Shown: positions 8,020 through 17,433, counted from the first letter of the stretch. The stretch is DNA of 64,000 nucleotides from CAWBCI01 sp963787195 (GCA_963787195.1 CAWBCI010000055.1:12137-76136), one strand, 5' to 3'. Notes: a model not told the origin generated them from the letters alone. Numbers and translations are program-made.

Positions 8020-9699
8020 CTAGAATGAATAAGTCACTCCTAACATTCCCTGAAGTCCTTGCACGGGATACTTATACCAGCGCTGGTATTTGTTGTTTAG
8101 AATATTCTGAAAACGGATAAAGCCAGACAATGATTTGCTGTAGCGGTACTCAAGACCGGCATTCAAATCCAAACCAGCTTTCATCTCTACCGGAATAACA
8201 ACATTATTCACAATAGTTTTGGCGTAGCGGGGTCCGAAAGCATTAATTGAAGCAGTAATAATAAATTTTTCCAGAATAGTATATGAGGCATCAAAATCGA
8301 GGGTCACATTCGGCTCCTGCCATGGTTTTAATTCGGTATCCATAGTATAAACAAAGTAGCTGCCTTTCAGCCGGAAATTATACAGGCCGGTCTTTTCCAG
8401 GCCAAGTGAGGCACTAATGGACAGTAAGTTAAGATTATCATAAATGACCTTGAATTTATTGCCAAGTACTTCATTGATATCAGTTACATAAAACGGCCGG
8501 TCTTCCAAAGCTGCATCAGCCGCTTCAATCCGGAAATCAAGCCCTGAAATATTCCCGGCAAGACCTCCTGACACTTCAAATTTGTTGATGGTGGGTTTCA
8601 TTTGAGGGGAGCTGATAATAAACGGATTTACATCGGTCAGAGATTTAAATGTATTTGGATCGACCCCTCCCTTTATTTGCGCGTATACTTTCAGGACATC
8701 TTCAATTATCCTGACCTCGGCTTTCAGTATGGGGAATAAATGAAGATGACTGATGCTATCATTGTCTATGCTCATATCAATTCCGGCATAAAATGCATAT
8801 TGTTCAAAACCGAATTTGAAATAGGGTAAGGCTTTGAAATAATATGGATTATAGGTATTCAGGCTGTCTTTAAAATTATAATATTTCAGATCAAGATCCA
8901 GTCCGAGTGACTGCTCCATATCATTCCTGATTAATTTTAGTCCTTTATCCAGTTCAACTCCGAAGTTCATCAGGTTTTCATGGCTTTTATAAAAATCAGA
9001 AAGATTATAAAAATTGAAATATAGTGCGTGATTCAGTTTTTTCCCTTTCACATAATTGCTGTTGAAGCGGAAACCGGCACTTATTAATTGAAATCTTTGT
9101 TTAATGTCTTCCCGGGAGATTTCCATGGATGGAAAATAATCAGGCTGATAGCCATAAAAATGTACAACATCTCTTTTATAGCCAATATTTCCGGAAAAGG
9201 TATGCTTCCCTGCAAAAGCCTTCCCGCCGGCTTCAAATAAATTCTGACTGAAATTACTCGGACCATAATCTTTTATACCTCCCTGGGAGGAAAAATGCTT
9301 CAGGTGAATCCCAAATTGATATTTTTCCGAACGCAGTGAATTGGCAAAATATTCTAAATATGGAGTGGTGTAATTTCCAAATCCGGCTTTAATCAGGTTC
9401 CGTAAAAGCTTATCGCGGGTATCGTGTCCGGCCCTGACAGCTTCAATTGGTTTAAGGCTGATATTGGTATGCGCTTTAGTATCAATGAAGTTATTATATT
9501 CAAACTGTTTCTGGCTTTCTTTATCAGTAGGGACCTCAGGTGAAAAGTTCATTTTGAAAGCATCAGAAATGGAAGGTTTATATGGGGCAATGATCGTAAC
9601 CTCCTCATTCTGCTGCTGAGCCTTTAGGCTCAGGGTCTGAAATAAACCTGATATACCAAGGAGGGAAATGACAATATAAAATGGCTTCTGGTTTTTCAT
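8020..9699 (-). CDS. TonB-dependent-receptor-like barrel without plug
   Basis: This 559-residue protein has a signal peptide (cleavage after SLKA, about residue 27) and a short proline-rich N-terminus. A long beta-barrel follows, ending ILNNKYQRWYKYPVQGLQ...GVTYSF, the closing strands of TonB receptors. There is no plug domain or CarboxypepD_reg domain, and at 559 residues it is too short for a complete receptor. It follows the 1009-residue TPR gene after 31 bp and is surely co-transcribed with it. This gene pair is frequent in Bacteroidota. The partner suggests a role at the envelope or in cell division rather than nutrient import, but no function is established. Confidence 0.7.
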   Translation of the reverse strand: MKNQKPFYIVISLLGISGLFQTLSLKAQQQNEEVTIIAPYKPSISDAFKMNFSPEVPTDKESQKQFEYNNFIDTKAHTNISLKPIEAVRAGHDTRDKLLRNLIKAGFGNYTTPYLEYFANSLRSEKYQFGIHLKHFSSQGGIKDYGPSNFSQNLFEAGGKAFAGKHTFSGNIGYKRDVVHFYGYQPDYFPSMEISREDIKQRFQLISAGFRFNSNYVKGKKLNHALYFNFYNLSDFYKSHENLMNFGVELDKGLKLIRNDMEQSLGLDLDLKYYNFKDSLNTYNPYYFKALPYFKFGFEQYAFYAGIDMSIDNDSISHLHLFPILKAEVRIIEDVLKVYAQIKGGVDPNTFKSLTDVNPFIISSPQMKPTINKFEVSGGLAGNISGLDFRIEAADAALEDRPFYVTDINEVLGNKFKVIYDNLNLLSISASLGLEKTGLYNFRLKGSYFVYTMDTELKPWQEPNVTLDFDASYTILEKFIITASINAFGPRYAKTIVNNVVIPVEMKAGLDLNAGLEYRYSKSLSGFIRFQNILNNKYQRWYKYPVQGLQGMLGVTYSF

Positions 9700-9730
9700 T
9701 TATATCTTCAGTTTTTAGTCTGATTTAGAA

Positions 9731-12700
9731 TTAATTTGATTTGGGTTGGGTTTGCTCCAGTTCTTTAAGCTTTTGCCGGGCCGTTTCCCCAAGTTCAGGG
9801 CCTTTATAATTATCAATTACGCTTTGCAGTGTTTGCTTAGCCTGGAAAATATTACCCTGTTGAGTATAAATATCAGCCAATAATATAAATCCTTTTGCCA
9901 CCCAGTAATCATAGGCCGCATATTTATCAGACAATTCAAATACTTGTTTTTCAGCTTCCTCCGGGTGGTTCTGCCGGAACGCGATAAAGGCGAGATTATA
10001 TTTTGCCTCAGCAGCCAGTTCATTCTGCGCAAGTTTGCTGGCAATACTATATTCGCTTTGGGCCATGTTCAGGTCGTCCTGTTTCATATAAGCTCTTGCC
10101 AGGGTTACATGGGCTTCGGTGATAAGATCTTCGGTCACCTTATCGGTAGCCAGAAGCTTTTTAGCTTTATCAATGGCGGAGGGATAATTTCCGGTCAGGA
10201 AATAACACCGCATCTGCCCGGCAATAGAGTACACAATATTTTGCTGGTATTCCGCGATCTCTTCAAGCTTCTGGAAATAATTGAGGGCTTCAGGATATTT
10301 TCCAGCTTTGAATTCCATTCCGGCAACATTCACCAGGGCTTTTTCCGAGAATTCTGAGCGGGGTCTGTCGGCAACATATTGATAATCTTTCATAGCTTCA
10401 TCTTCATTCCCGCTTTTCATAAGACATTCGGCCATATAAAAACTGGCATTAACCGTAAATGCCCCCTGGGGAAACTGACTTAGATATTTCTGGAAAGTCT
10501 TAATGGCCTCATCACATTTTCCTTGCATGTATAAATTTTCACCGGATACATAATTCAGGGAATCTTCCTCCGAAGCAGTCACTTCAGCGTATGGGATGTT
10601 TTTTGCATAGCTGAAATATTCATCCGGACGGTTCAGATCCAGGTAGATGTTCTTCAGACTGGCGAGGGCTTCTTTGGCGTCAACCGAGCCCGGATATTTT
10701 TCGATCACTGATTTAAGCGTTTTGATAGCTGATTCATTTTCATTATTGTTGTAATAGATCAGCCCCTCTTTCATGAGAGCTTTCACAGTGTAACTGCTAT
10801 TGGGATATTCCTTTATCAGCTTGTCTAAATAGGATAGCGCATCCCGTCCCTTACTCATGATAAGGTAGGAGAGTGCCGTTTCATAAAGGGCATCATCACG
10901 GTATCTCGACTGTGGATAATTATTCATCAGGACTTTAAGGACACTGATTTTCTGCGGCAGATCCCCGTCTGCACCTTCTGAAAGGGCTTTCTGGTAAAGT
11001 GCATAATCCATTTCAGATTTGCCTTTTAAAATCGCCTTATCATAATAAGAAATGGCATTTTTATAATCTTTGGAAATAAAATAGCAGTCCCCGATTCTTA
11101 AGAGGGCATCTGCATTCAACTTATCATCCCGCGACATACCATTATCCAGGAACTTTTTAAAATTAGTGATCGCATCATCATATTCTTTCCTGTTAAAATA
11201 ACAATAACCAAGATTATAATAAGCTGAAGGATAGAAATCGATTCGTCTGGCAGCCGGTGACTTTAAAAAATCACCATAATATTTAATGGCAGCCCAATAG
11301 TTGGATTGATGGTAAAATGCTTCTCCTATCCAGTAATTTGCCCGGGCCTGAATTTCAGCGTCATAACTGAAGGTAGTGGCTTTTTTTAAGAGACTGATAG
11401 CATCATCCATTTCATTCAGGTTGAAAAGTTCAATACCCCTGTAAAAGAGTATTTTCTGATATGCTTTATCAAGCGCAGTACTCCGGTGCTTAATGTTTTC
11501 CAGGGAATTCAGGGCCGCTTCATAGTTTTTGGAAGAAAGATACAAATCGACCATATAGCCATAAGCTTCATCTTTACGGTCCGAATCCGGATTTTCTTTC
11601 AGGTAATTCTCGAGAAGGCTAATAGATTCATTATAAGGGTTGAAAGAAGTTTCTATGGATAATTTTATATAATTAAAGAGTGCATCTTCAGCCATATTCT
11701 TGACCACATTATTTTTATAGGCAGATAAAAAGGCATTGGCAGCATATTTTTTCTGGTCGGTGGCCAGGTAGCAAGCTCCCAGATGATATGAAGCATCCTG
11801 GGAAAGCGAATCCTTTACAGTAATCACTTTCTGGAAATTATCAACAGCCTCTTTATATTTTCCTGTTTTATAATAGGAATAAGCTAGTTCATAGTTGTCG
11901 TCGCGGCTGAGCGCTCCTCTGGAAAGTTTTTCATATTCTTCAAGGTAGGAAATAGCTTCGGGATAATTAGCGGCCCTGAAGTAGGCATCACCAACCATAT
12001 GGGCGATGTCGTCCTTGTCTTTGCTGGAAGCATCCTGCATGGCAGCCGGGCCCAGCTGTATGATTTTATCAAAATCGCCACTATGGTAGTATATCTGCAT
12101 TTCATAATAGGGAACAATTTTTTTGAAACGCGGATCATTATCCAGCTTTTGAAAACCTTTCAGGGCCAGGTCATATTTCCCATCAAGATAATTCAGATGT
12201 GCCAGATAATAACCGGCCTGACCGAAATAGGGTGATCCCGGCCGGTTCACTTTTTCGAAATATCCCCTGGCACGGCTGGTCTCATCACTTTTCAGGGAAA
12301 CATATCCCATTTTGAAATAATATTCGTCCTGCTCATTCCTTGAAAGCTGCCTGGCTTGCACTTTCCGGAATGATTCCATGGCATCCCTGTATTTATTATT
12401 TTCGAAATACATCCTGCCCAGGTAAAACCTGGCCTGGTTTGCCTTTGCATGCTCGGGGTAGGCATTCAGGAAGCTGTTGATTTTAAATGCCGCATCCGAA
12501 TTATCCAGCTCAGCAGCGCAAACGGCATCATAGTATTGAGCATTTGCTCTCAGTTCAGCGTTCTGGTAATGCGGGTCGTCATATAGATTATGAAAGATTT
12601 CCTGGGCCGCTCCGTATTTCTCTTTTTGAAAAAGTTCCAGGGCGGTCCTGTACTTGATGTCTGGTTCGGAATAGTAATCACTCTGTTGAGCGAAGATAGA

Positions 12701-12760
12701 TGTTGAAAACCAGGTCAGAATTAAAATAATGTAGTATAGCTTTCCCCTGTAAATGCTCAT
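9731..12760 (-). CDS. Large periplasmic TPR repeat protein
   Basis: The 1009-residue product starts with a signal peptide (hydrophobic residues 9-22, cleavage after FA) and consists almost entirely of tetratricopeptide repeats. Typical units include YRDAMESFRKVQARQLSRNE, YPEAISYLEEYEKLSRG, and YKEAVDNFQKVITVKDSLSQ. There is no catalytic motif. Such long TPR solenoids bind partner proteins, and CpoB/YbgF-type proteins are the closest functional analogues. It is the first gene of an operon with the plug-less barrel downstream. A near-consensus TACTTTTA lies about 40 bp upstream. Confidence 0.85.
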   Translation of the reverse strand: MSIYRGKLYYIILILTWFSTSIFAQQSDYYSEPDIKYRTALELFQKEKYGAAQEIFHNLYDDPHYQNAELRANAQYYDAVCAAELDNSDAAFKINSFLNAYPEHAKANQARFYLGRMYFENNKYRDAMESFRKVQARQLSRNEQDEYYFKMGYVSLKSDETSRARGYFEKVNRPGSPYFGQAGYYLAHLNYLDGKYDLALKGFQKLDNDPRFKKIVPYYEMQIYYHSGDFDKIIQLGPAAMQDASSKDKDDIAHMVGDAYFRAANYPEAISYLEEYEKLSRGALSRDDNYELAYSYYKTGKYKEAVDNFQKVITVKDSLSQDASYHLGACYLATDQKKYAANAFLSAYKNNVVKNMAEDALFNYIKLSIETSFNPYNESISLLENYLKENPDSDRKDEAYGYMVDLYLSSKNYEAALNSLENIKHRSTALDKAYQKILFYRGIELFNLNEMDDAISLLKKATTFSYDAEIQARANYWIGEAFYHQSNYWAAIKYYGDFLKSPAARRIDFYPSAYYNLGYCYFNRKEYDDAITNFKKFLDNGMSRDDKLNADALLRIGDCYFISKDYKNAISYYDKAILKGKSEMDYALYQKALSEGADGDLPQKISVLKVLMNNYPQSRYRDDALYETALSYLIMSKGRDALSYLDKLIKEYPNSSYTVKALMKEGLIYYNNNENESAIKTLKSVIEKYPGSVDAKEALASLKNIYLDLNRPDEYFSYAKNIPYAEVTASEEDSLNYVSGENLYMQGKCDEAIKTFQKYLSQFPQGAFTVNASFYMAECLMKSGNEDEAMKDYQYVADRPRSEFSEKALVNVAGMEFKAGKYPEALNYFQKLEEIAEYQQNIVYSIAGQMRCYFLTGNYPSAIDKAKKLLATDKVTEDLITEAHVTLARAYMKQDDLNMAQSEYSIASKLAQNELAAEAKYNLAFIAFRQNHPEEAEKQVFELSDKYAAYDYWVAKGFILLADIYTQQGNIFQAKQTLQSVIDNYKGPELGETARQKLKELEQTQPKSN

Positions 12761-12938
12761 TTTCCTGAATATTTATTTGGCGGTTAAAAGTAGAAAATTA
12801 TGCTATAAGCGATGGGTTTGTAAAGATGAATTATTAACAGAAGGACTGTTAGGAACAGGGAATAGAACGAGGCTGGGGGAGGGAATATTGTATTGGGGGG
12901 AAGAGATTCAGTTCAAAGTTCAAAGTGCAAAATGCAAA

Positions 12939-13060
12939 TTCAATGAGACTATCTTTTCAAGAGTCCCGAATAATCGGGATGAATTGAAAAGATTAAGTCG
13001 AATTAATCCCGAGAATGAAATGAATCGGGAGTCGAAGTTAAAGAGTTAATAAGTTAAGTT
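12939..13060. repeat. Diverged piece related to the ~170-bp dispersed repeat
   Basis: CAATGAGACTATCTTTTCAA and, further on, TTAAGTCGAATTAATCCCGA resemble parts of the repeats at 5217, 23970 and 59415, in the same order but with an extra palindromic insertion (GTCCCGAATAATCGGGAT). It is best read as a degenerate relative. The open frame crossing it (12753-13049) has no protein-like features. Confidence 0.4.
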
Positions 13061-13108
13061 CTATAAATGAACCACTTAAACCTTCATCTAACTAAAGAAT
13101 TATCTTTA

Positions 13109-13351
13109 TGCCATTCGCCACCGTCAGATCCCCGCGTTCGCGAGGATGACGCAATTTGGATATTCAAGAAAAGCGGCGCGGCACGCCTTTGAAAATCATT
13201 ATTGTGTGCCGCGCCGCTTTTCCTAAAACATTCCAGTTCGTCATTCCGGCGCAGGCCGGAATCCGCCAGCGAGATGCAGAGAGGGATATTAGTTAGATGA
13301 AAGTGATTCAGTGAGCAGTGATTTGTGTAAGGTCGGGTCGCGACCCGGCCC
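13109..13351. repeat. Long-hairpin intergenic repeat, copy 1
   Basis: This repeat of about 243 bp contains three palindromic parts. The first is ATCCCCGCGTTCGCGAGGAT. The central one has 16-bp arms, AAAAGCGGCGCGGCAC with GTGCCGCGCCGCTTTT, around a loop of about 20 bases. The third is ATTCCGGCGCAGGCCGGAAT. A second copy at 15124-15417 in the same orientation shares both flanks but has a longer loop. It resembles REP/MITE-type elements and codes for nothing recognisable. Confidence 0.8.
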
Positions 13352-13354
13352 TCC

Positions 13355-13400
13355 TCTCTACTCAACACTCTACACTCTACACTCTACACTTTACACTCTG
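13355..13400. repeat. Heptamer tandem repeat
   Basis: About five copies of the 7-mer TACACTC (one with CACTTTA) follow directly after the hairpin repeat. Copy number could vary between strains. No function is visible. Confidence 0.6.
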
Positions 13401-13562
13401 GTTGATATTCTTTAATAGTCCCCAGTTTGCTATCATGAATTTTAATTAAACAATCTTAAGCATCCGGTATTTCCTTATATTTATTCCATCAAAATATTAT
13501 TTGCCAGGGATGAAAATTTATTTTGAAATACCTGATCTTAAAATGCTTTATCACTTGAAATT

Positions 13563-14996
13563 ATGCCCAAACTAAGAAATATCCTTATGGCTTTTTTCTT
13601 AATCGTTTCCAGGATAGCTGTTTCCGATGGTTACAAGGTCCCTCAATATGCCTATGGTCTGACGGCTTGTGATATTGATAATGATGGTGATATAGATATT
13701 GTGGTTGGAAGTGATAACCAGGGATTTGATACCTTAAGCATATTATTAAATGATGGATTTGGTCACTTCACAATTTCTCATATAGCAAGATCTAACCACT
13801 CGAAAGTCTTTTGCTCTTGTGTGAACTCAGATGAATTACCCGATATCATAACACGCAATAGCAATGATTCCGCCTGGGTATATTATCCAGGTTTGGAAGA
13901 TGGAAATTTCGACGAAAGCCAAATAATTTATAAAGTTATGGGTGAGACCATCTATATGTGTAACCTGGAAGAGGATAATTCACCGGATTTTATCAGTCAT
14001 GACTGGGGTGTTACAGGTGCATTTGGTGTTCTGTACAATAATGGCTCCGGAATATTTACACATTATGATATTTATTCATCAGATTCACCGGTTGTAGAAC
14101 CTGATGTGGGAGATCTAAACGGGGACGGATTAATTGACATTTTAACATCGGATTATGGTGAAGGAGTTCTGATTTTTTATAATCTGGGTTACGATAACTT
14201 CGAACAACAACTTTTTGATGCAACTCCGGTTTCGAATACTTATATACTCGATTTTGACGGTGATGAAACTAATGATCTTGGATTATTCCAGCATAGATAC
14301 TTCCTGGGAGAGGTGTGTACATTAAAAATATTCATGAATCAATCGAATAATTTTATACTTACAGATAGTGTTCTATTTCCAACGGGAACAATGATCAGGG
14401 AATTTGCCGATTTTAATAATGACAACTATCTTGATATTGCTTATATTCGGGGGGTTTGGGGAATGGTGCCAATAGATTCCCTTTATATCGCCTTAAATAA
14501 CCAGGACATGACGTTTTCACCTCCCGACCTCTATTCCGTAAACGTTCAGGGCTTACTTCAAGTAATCTCGAAGGATTTTGACGGAAACGGTTACCTTGAT
14601 TTTGCATATACTTATTTTGGAGCTGAAGACTCGGTAGTAGTGCTCTTCAATGATGGCACGGGTAAATTTCAGAACAATCCCCTAACCAGCATTAAAAGTC
14701 ATGATGAAGAACAGATAAACATAAGCGTTTACCCCAATCCATTCAATTCCGTAACCCGAATCAGTTTCGAAGCCAAAACCGGGGTAACCTCGGGAATAAA
14801 AATCAACATCAGCGATTTAAACGGAAGGGCTGTAAAAGACTTTTCTGAAGCAGACCTTGGTAAATCTGAATATCAATACCACATCATTTGGGATGGGAAA
14901 GACAATTCCGGAACTCCATGTTCACCTGGGATTTACCTTTTTAAATATCAGGATGGCAATGCCCTGGCAAGTGGCAGAATTATTTTGATGAAGTAG
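13563..14996 (+). CDS. FG-GAP/VCBS repeat protein with T9SS sorting domain
   Basis: The 477-residue protein has an N-terminal hydrophobic segment (about residues 6-19) as signal peptide. Several calcium-loop repeats of the FG-GAP/VCBS type follow: DIDNDGDIDIV, DLNGDGLIDIL, DFDGDETNDLG, DFNNDNYLDIA and DFDGNGYLDFA, consistent with a beta-propeller. The last 90 residues form a type A T9SS sorting domain (SVYPNPFNSVTRISF ... DNSGTPCSPGIYLFKYQDG ... GRIILMK), so it should be exported and attached to the cell surface or released. It stands alone between the two long-hairpin repeats and inside the 25-bp inverted repeats, a sign that it may have moved as a unit. The ligand is unknown. Confidence 0.85.
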   Translation: MPKLRNILMAFFLIVSRIAVSDGYKVPQYAYGLTACDIDNDGDIDIVVGSDNQGFDTLSILLNDGFGHFTISHIARSNHSKVFCSCVNSDELPDIITRNSNDSAWVYYPGLEDGNFDESQIIYKVMGETIYMCNLEEDNSPDFISHDWGVTGAFGVLYNNGSGIFTHYDIYSSDSPVVEPDVGDLNGDGLIDILTSDYGEGVLIFYNLGYDNFEQQLFDATPVSNTYILDFDGDETNDLGLFQHRYFLGEVCTLKIFMNQSNNFILTDSVLFPTGTMIREFADFNNDNYLDIAYIRGVWGMVPIDSLYIALNNQDMTFSPPDLYSVNVQGLLQVISKDFDGNGYLDFAYTYFGAEDSVVVLFNDGTGKFQNNPLTSIKSHDEEQINISVYPNPFNSVTRISFEAKTGVTSGIKINISDLNGRAVKDFSEADLGKSEYQYHIIWDGKDNSGTPCSPGIYLFKYQDGNALASGRIILMK

Positions 14997-15123
14997 GGTT
15001 TTTAGGGTAGGATAGTAGGGACAGGTCGTGACCTGTCATTGGAAATTCCAAATAACAAAAAACAAAATCCAAATATTCAATTTGCAAAAAATTTAGCATA
15101 TAAGTATCTTATAGTAAACATAT

Positions 15124-15417
15124 TGCCATTCGCCACCGTCAGATCCCCGCGTTCGCGAGGATGACGCAATCTGCATATTCAAGAAAAGCGGCGCGGCACT
15201 CCTTTTCTCCCCTGTCTCCTCTCCGATTTGGAGAGGGGAATAGGGGCCGGGGGTAAAGGGGTGAGGTCGTGTGCCGCGCCGCTTTTCCTAAAACATTCCA
15301 GTTCGTCATTCCGGCGCAGGCCGGAATCCGCCAGCGAGATGCAGAGAGGGATATTAGTTAGATGAAAGTGATTCAGTGAGCCGTGATTTGTGTAAGGCCG
15401 GGTGGCGACCCGGCCCT
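15124..15417. repeat. Long-hairpin intergenic repeat, copy 2
   Basis: This is the same element as at 13109-13351 and nearly identical in both flanks. The loop of the central GC-rich hairpin is replaced by about 70 bases, which include CTCTCCGATTTGGAGAG and a G-rich stretch. The arms are conserved while the loop differs, as in elements whose fold or ends matter rather than their content. It lies between the FG-GAP gene and rnpB. Confidence 0.8.
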
Positions 15418-15449
15418 AACTTTGCATTTTGCACTTTGAACTTTGCACT

Positions 15450-15482
15450 AAAAAACCCGGCCTCCAAGGGAGGCCGGGTTTT
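15450..15482 (-). terminator. Terminator of rnpB
   Basis: AACCCGGCCTCC and GGAGGCCGGGTT form a 12-bp hairpin with a short AAGG-type loop. On the minus strand it is followed by T residues. It begins directly after the 3' strand of helix P1 of the RNase P RNA. Confidence 0.85.
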
Positions 15483-15905
15483 CAGAGGCCGTTCTGTAAG
15501 CAGGATTCTGTCATGCAGGGCCATCGGCCCTGCATGCCCTGTCATTTATCTGGGATCACGGTCACCCGTGACCTCAAGCAGCCTACCCGTCCTGGCAGCT
15601 TCCTTACGAAAGGACCGCTGCGGGCCGCAACGCGGGTTAAGCGTCTTTGCGACGGCTTAGCCCATCCAGGACATATTTGGCCTTGCAACCCATAAGGTTT
15701 ACCCGGATGCGGTGTCACCACTGCATCCCGTGAGCTCTTACCTCACGTTTTCACCCTTTCCCCGACCAGGTCGGGGAGGTTATTTTCTGTGGCACTTGCT
15801 GTTTCCGGCCAGGCCGGAACCTTCCCGTTAGGAAGTATGGAGCCCTGTGTTGTCCCGACTTTCCTCCCCGCCCGAAGGCGGAGCGACAGGGCGAACTGCC
15901 TCTGA
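15483..15905 (-). ncRNA. rnpB: RNase P RNA (type A)
   Basis: This is the catalytic RNA that trims the 5' ends of tRNA precursors. Read on the minus strand, it opens with CAGAGGC (P1, 15904-15898) and has the universal block GAGGAAAGTCGGGACA early (CR-I). It ends with the equally diagnostic ACAGAATCCTGCTTACA, followed by GCCTCTG (15489-15483), which closes P1. Between them are GC-rich helices, among them GACCTGGTCGGGG. The length of about 423 nt suits a type A RNA with extra helices. A perfect -7 element, TAAATTTG (15917-15910), ends a few bases before the 5' end. The short open frames seen on both strands here are meaningless. Confidence 0.95.
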
Positions 15906-15909
15906 ACCG

Positions 15910-15917
15910 CAAATTTA
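15910..15917 (-). promoter_or_regulatory. -7 element of rnpB
   Basis: TAAATTTG on the minus strand matches TAnnTTTG exactly and sits about 5-6 nt before the mature 5' end, so transcription probably starts at the mature end. No clear -33 TTG is seen. Confidence 0.65.
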
Positions 15918-16039
15918 CAATATTTTCCGCTGCCCGGCTTTAGCCGGGCCTAAGCATATTTCATTCCCCGACAAAAAGAATTTGTAAATTTGCTGCCTGC
16001 CTGAAAAAAATTCGGGTTTGCCTCATTCTTTTTGTCAGC

Positions 16040-17377
16040 ATGAAAGACCTCAGCGTTGGAAAGGAAAGTAAACTTATCATGCAGTTCGCCACCCCTATGT
16101 TACTGGGAAACGTATTCCAGCAACTATATAATGTGGTCGACAGTATCGTCGTAGGCAACTTTATCGGGAAAGAGGCCCTGGCCGCCGTCGGTTCATCCTT
16201 CCCCATCATCTTTACCCTTATTTCCCTGGTCATTGGAATTGCTACCGGTTCTACAATAATTATAGCTCAATATTTTGGTGCCAAGGATCTGGAAAAAGTG
16301 AGAAGAGCTATCGATACGCTCTTTATTTTTATGTTTTTCGCTTCTATCCTTGTGAGTGTCATTGGTATAACATTCAGTGAACAGATCTTCCGTCTTATCA
16401 GACTTCCTAAGGAAGTCATCCCCCTTGCGGTACAGTATTTTGATATTTATATGCTGGGAACTATTATGTTTTTCGGATTTAACAGTACCAGTGCCATCCT
16501 TCGCGGATTGGGCGATTCCAAAACGCCTCTCTATTTCCTGATTATTGCCACTGTTTTAAATGTCATCCTGGACCTGGTTTTCGTGATCGGTCTGCACTGG
16601 GGAGTAAGGGGAGTGGCTTTAGCTACCATAATCTCACAAGCCGTGGCATTAATTCTGGCTATTCTTTACCTGAACAGGTATCATGAGATTATCAACCTGA
16701 GCTGGAGGAAAATGTTTTTCGATTATCCCATCTTCAAGAAGGGAATGAAGATAGGCTTTCCTATAGGTTTTCAGCAGTCATTCGTGGCCCTGGGCATGAT
16801 GGCCATGTACTGGCTGGTGAACCGTTTTGGTACAAATACATCGGCGGCTTACAGCGTTGTCTTCCGGATCAATTCCTTTGCATCATTGCCGGCCATGAAC
16901 TTTTCCAACGCCCTCTCGACCTTTGTTGGGCAAAACCTGGGAGCCAGGAAACCGGAAAGAGTGAGAAGGGGCCTTTTGGCAACTTTCAGCATGACTTCCA
17001 TAATTTCTGTTTTAACATCTTTGCTGGCAATTTTATTCAGCGGCCCTATCATGCGCTTGTTTACTCATGATGAATCCGTTATCGCTATCGGGAAGACTTA
17101 TCTCCTGATAGTTCCGGCTTTTTACATAGTTTTTTCCACGATGTTTGTGGTAGGTGGTGTGATGAGAGGAGCCGGAGACACTTTCATCCCCATGCTGATA
17201 ACCTTCATTTCACTATGGATCATTCGTATCCCGGTCTGTTATTATCTGAGTGAAAAGATGGGTTATGTCGGCATATGGTGGGGAATCCCGATAGCCTGGT
17301 TCATCGGTCTTGTATTGTCATATATGTATTATCTCACAGGCAGATGGAAGAAAAAGGCCCTCATTAAACAAAATTGA
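16040..17377 (+). CDS. MATE family efflux transporter
   Basis: This 445-residue inner-membrane protein has about twelve hydrophobic helices in two repeated halves. The first half begins ATPMLLGNVFQQLYNVVDSI with IVVGNFIGKEALAAVG, the NorM/DinF-type MATE signature. The second half contains the matching GFPIGFQQSFVALGMMAMYW. Such proteins export drugs or metabolites using a Na+ or H+ gradient; the substrate cannot be told. The length is normal for the family. A -7 element, TAAATTTG, is present at 15985-15992. It stands alone, between rnpB and a convergent surface-protein gene. Confidence 0.93.
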   Translation: MKDLSVGKESKLIMQFATPMLLGNVFQQLYNVVDSIVVGNFIGKEALAAVGSSFPIIFTLISLVIGIATGSTIIIAQYFGAKDLEKVRRAIDTLFIFMFFASILVSVIGITFSEQIFRLIRLPKEVIPLAVQYFDIYMLGTIMFFGFNSTSAILRGLGDSKTPLYFLIIATVLNVILDLVFVIGLHWGVRGVALATIISQAVALILAILYLNRYHEIINLSWRKMFFDYPIFKKGMKIGFPIGFQQSFVALGMMAMYWLVNRFGTNTSAAYSVVFRINSFASLPAMNFSNALSTFVGQNLGARKPERVRRGLLATFSMTSIISVLTSLLAILFSGPIMRLFTHDESVIAIGKTYLLIVPAFYIVFSTMFVVGGVMRGAGDTFIPMLITFISLWIIRIPVCYYLSEKMGYVGIWWGIPIAWFIGLVLSYMYYLTGRWKKKALIKQN

Positions 17378-17433
17378 GAGAATAAAATTCGGAAGATATG
17401 CCGACTCTTAAATCATCTTTCCGCAGATAATCT

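Larger units (their letters stand above)
12914..15445. repeat. 2.5-kb segment bounded by perfect 25-bp inverted repeats
   Basis: The 25 bases at 12914-12938 (starting CAAAGTTCAAAGTGCAAAAT) are the exact reverse complement of 15421-15445 (starting TTTGCATTTTGCACTTTGAA). Between them lie two direct copies of a long-hairpin repeat and one secreted-protein gene. No transposase is present. It may be a non-autonomous mobile cassette or two independently placed intergenic repeats; the sequence alone cannot decide. Confidence 0.55.

Noticed and set aside
12753..13049. 98-residue open frame on the plus strand
   Set aside because: It crosses the left inverted repeat and the degenerate dispersed repeat, overlaps the start of the TPR gene and has no protein-like composition.
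13084..13368. 94-residue minus-strand frame
   Set aside because: It lies wholly in the long-hairpin repeat; its text is set by the palindromes.
15354..15695. Three small open frames around rnpB
   Set aside because: They overlap the RNase P RNA, its terminator or repeat copy 2, whose conserved sequence explains them.
15928..15955. Hairpin GCCCGGC/GCCGGGC upstream of rnpB as a terminator
   Set aside because: No T tract on either side; the rnpB promoter lies next to it, so its role is unclear.
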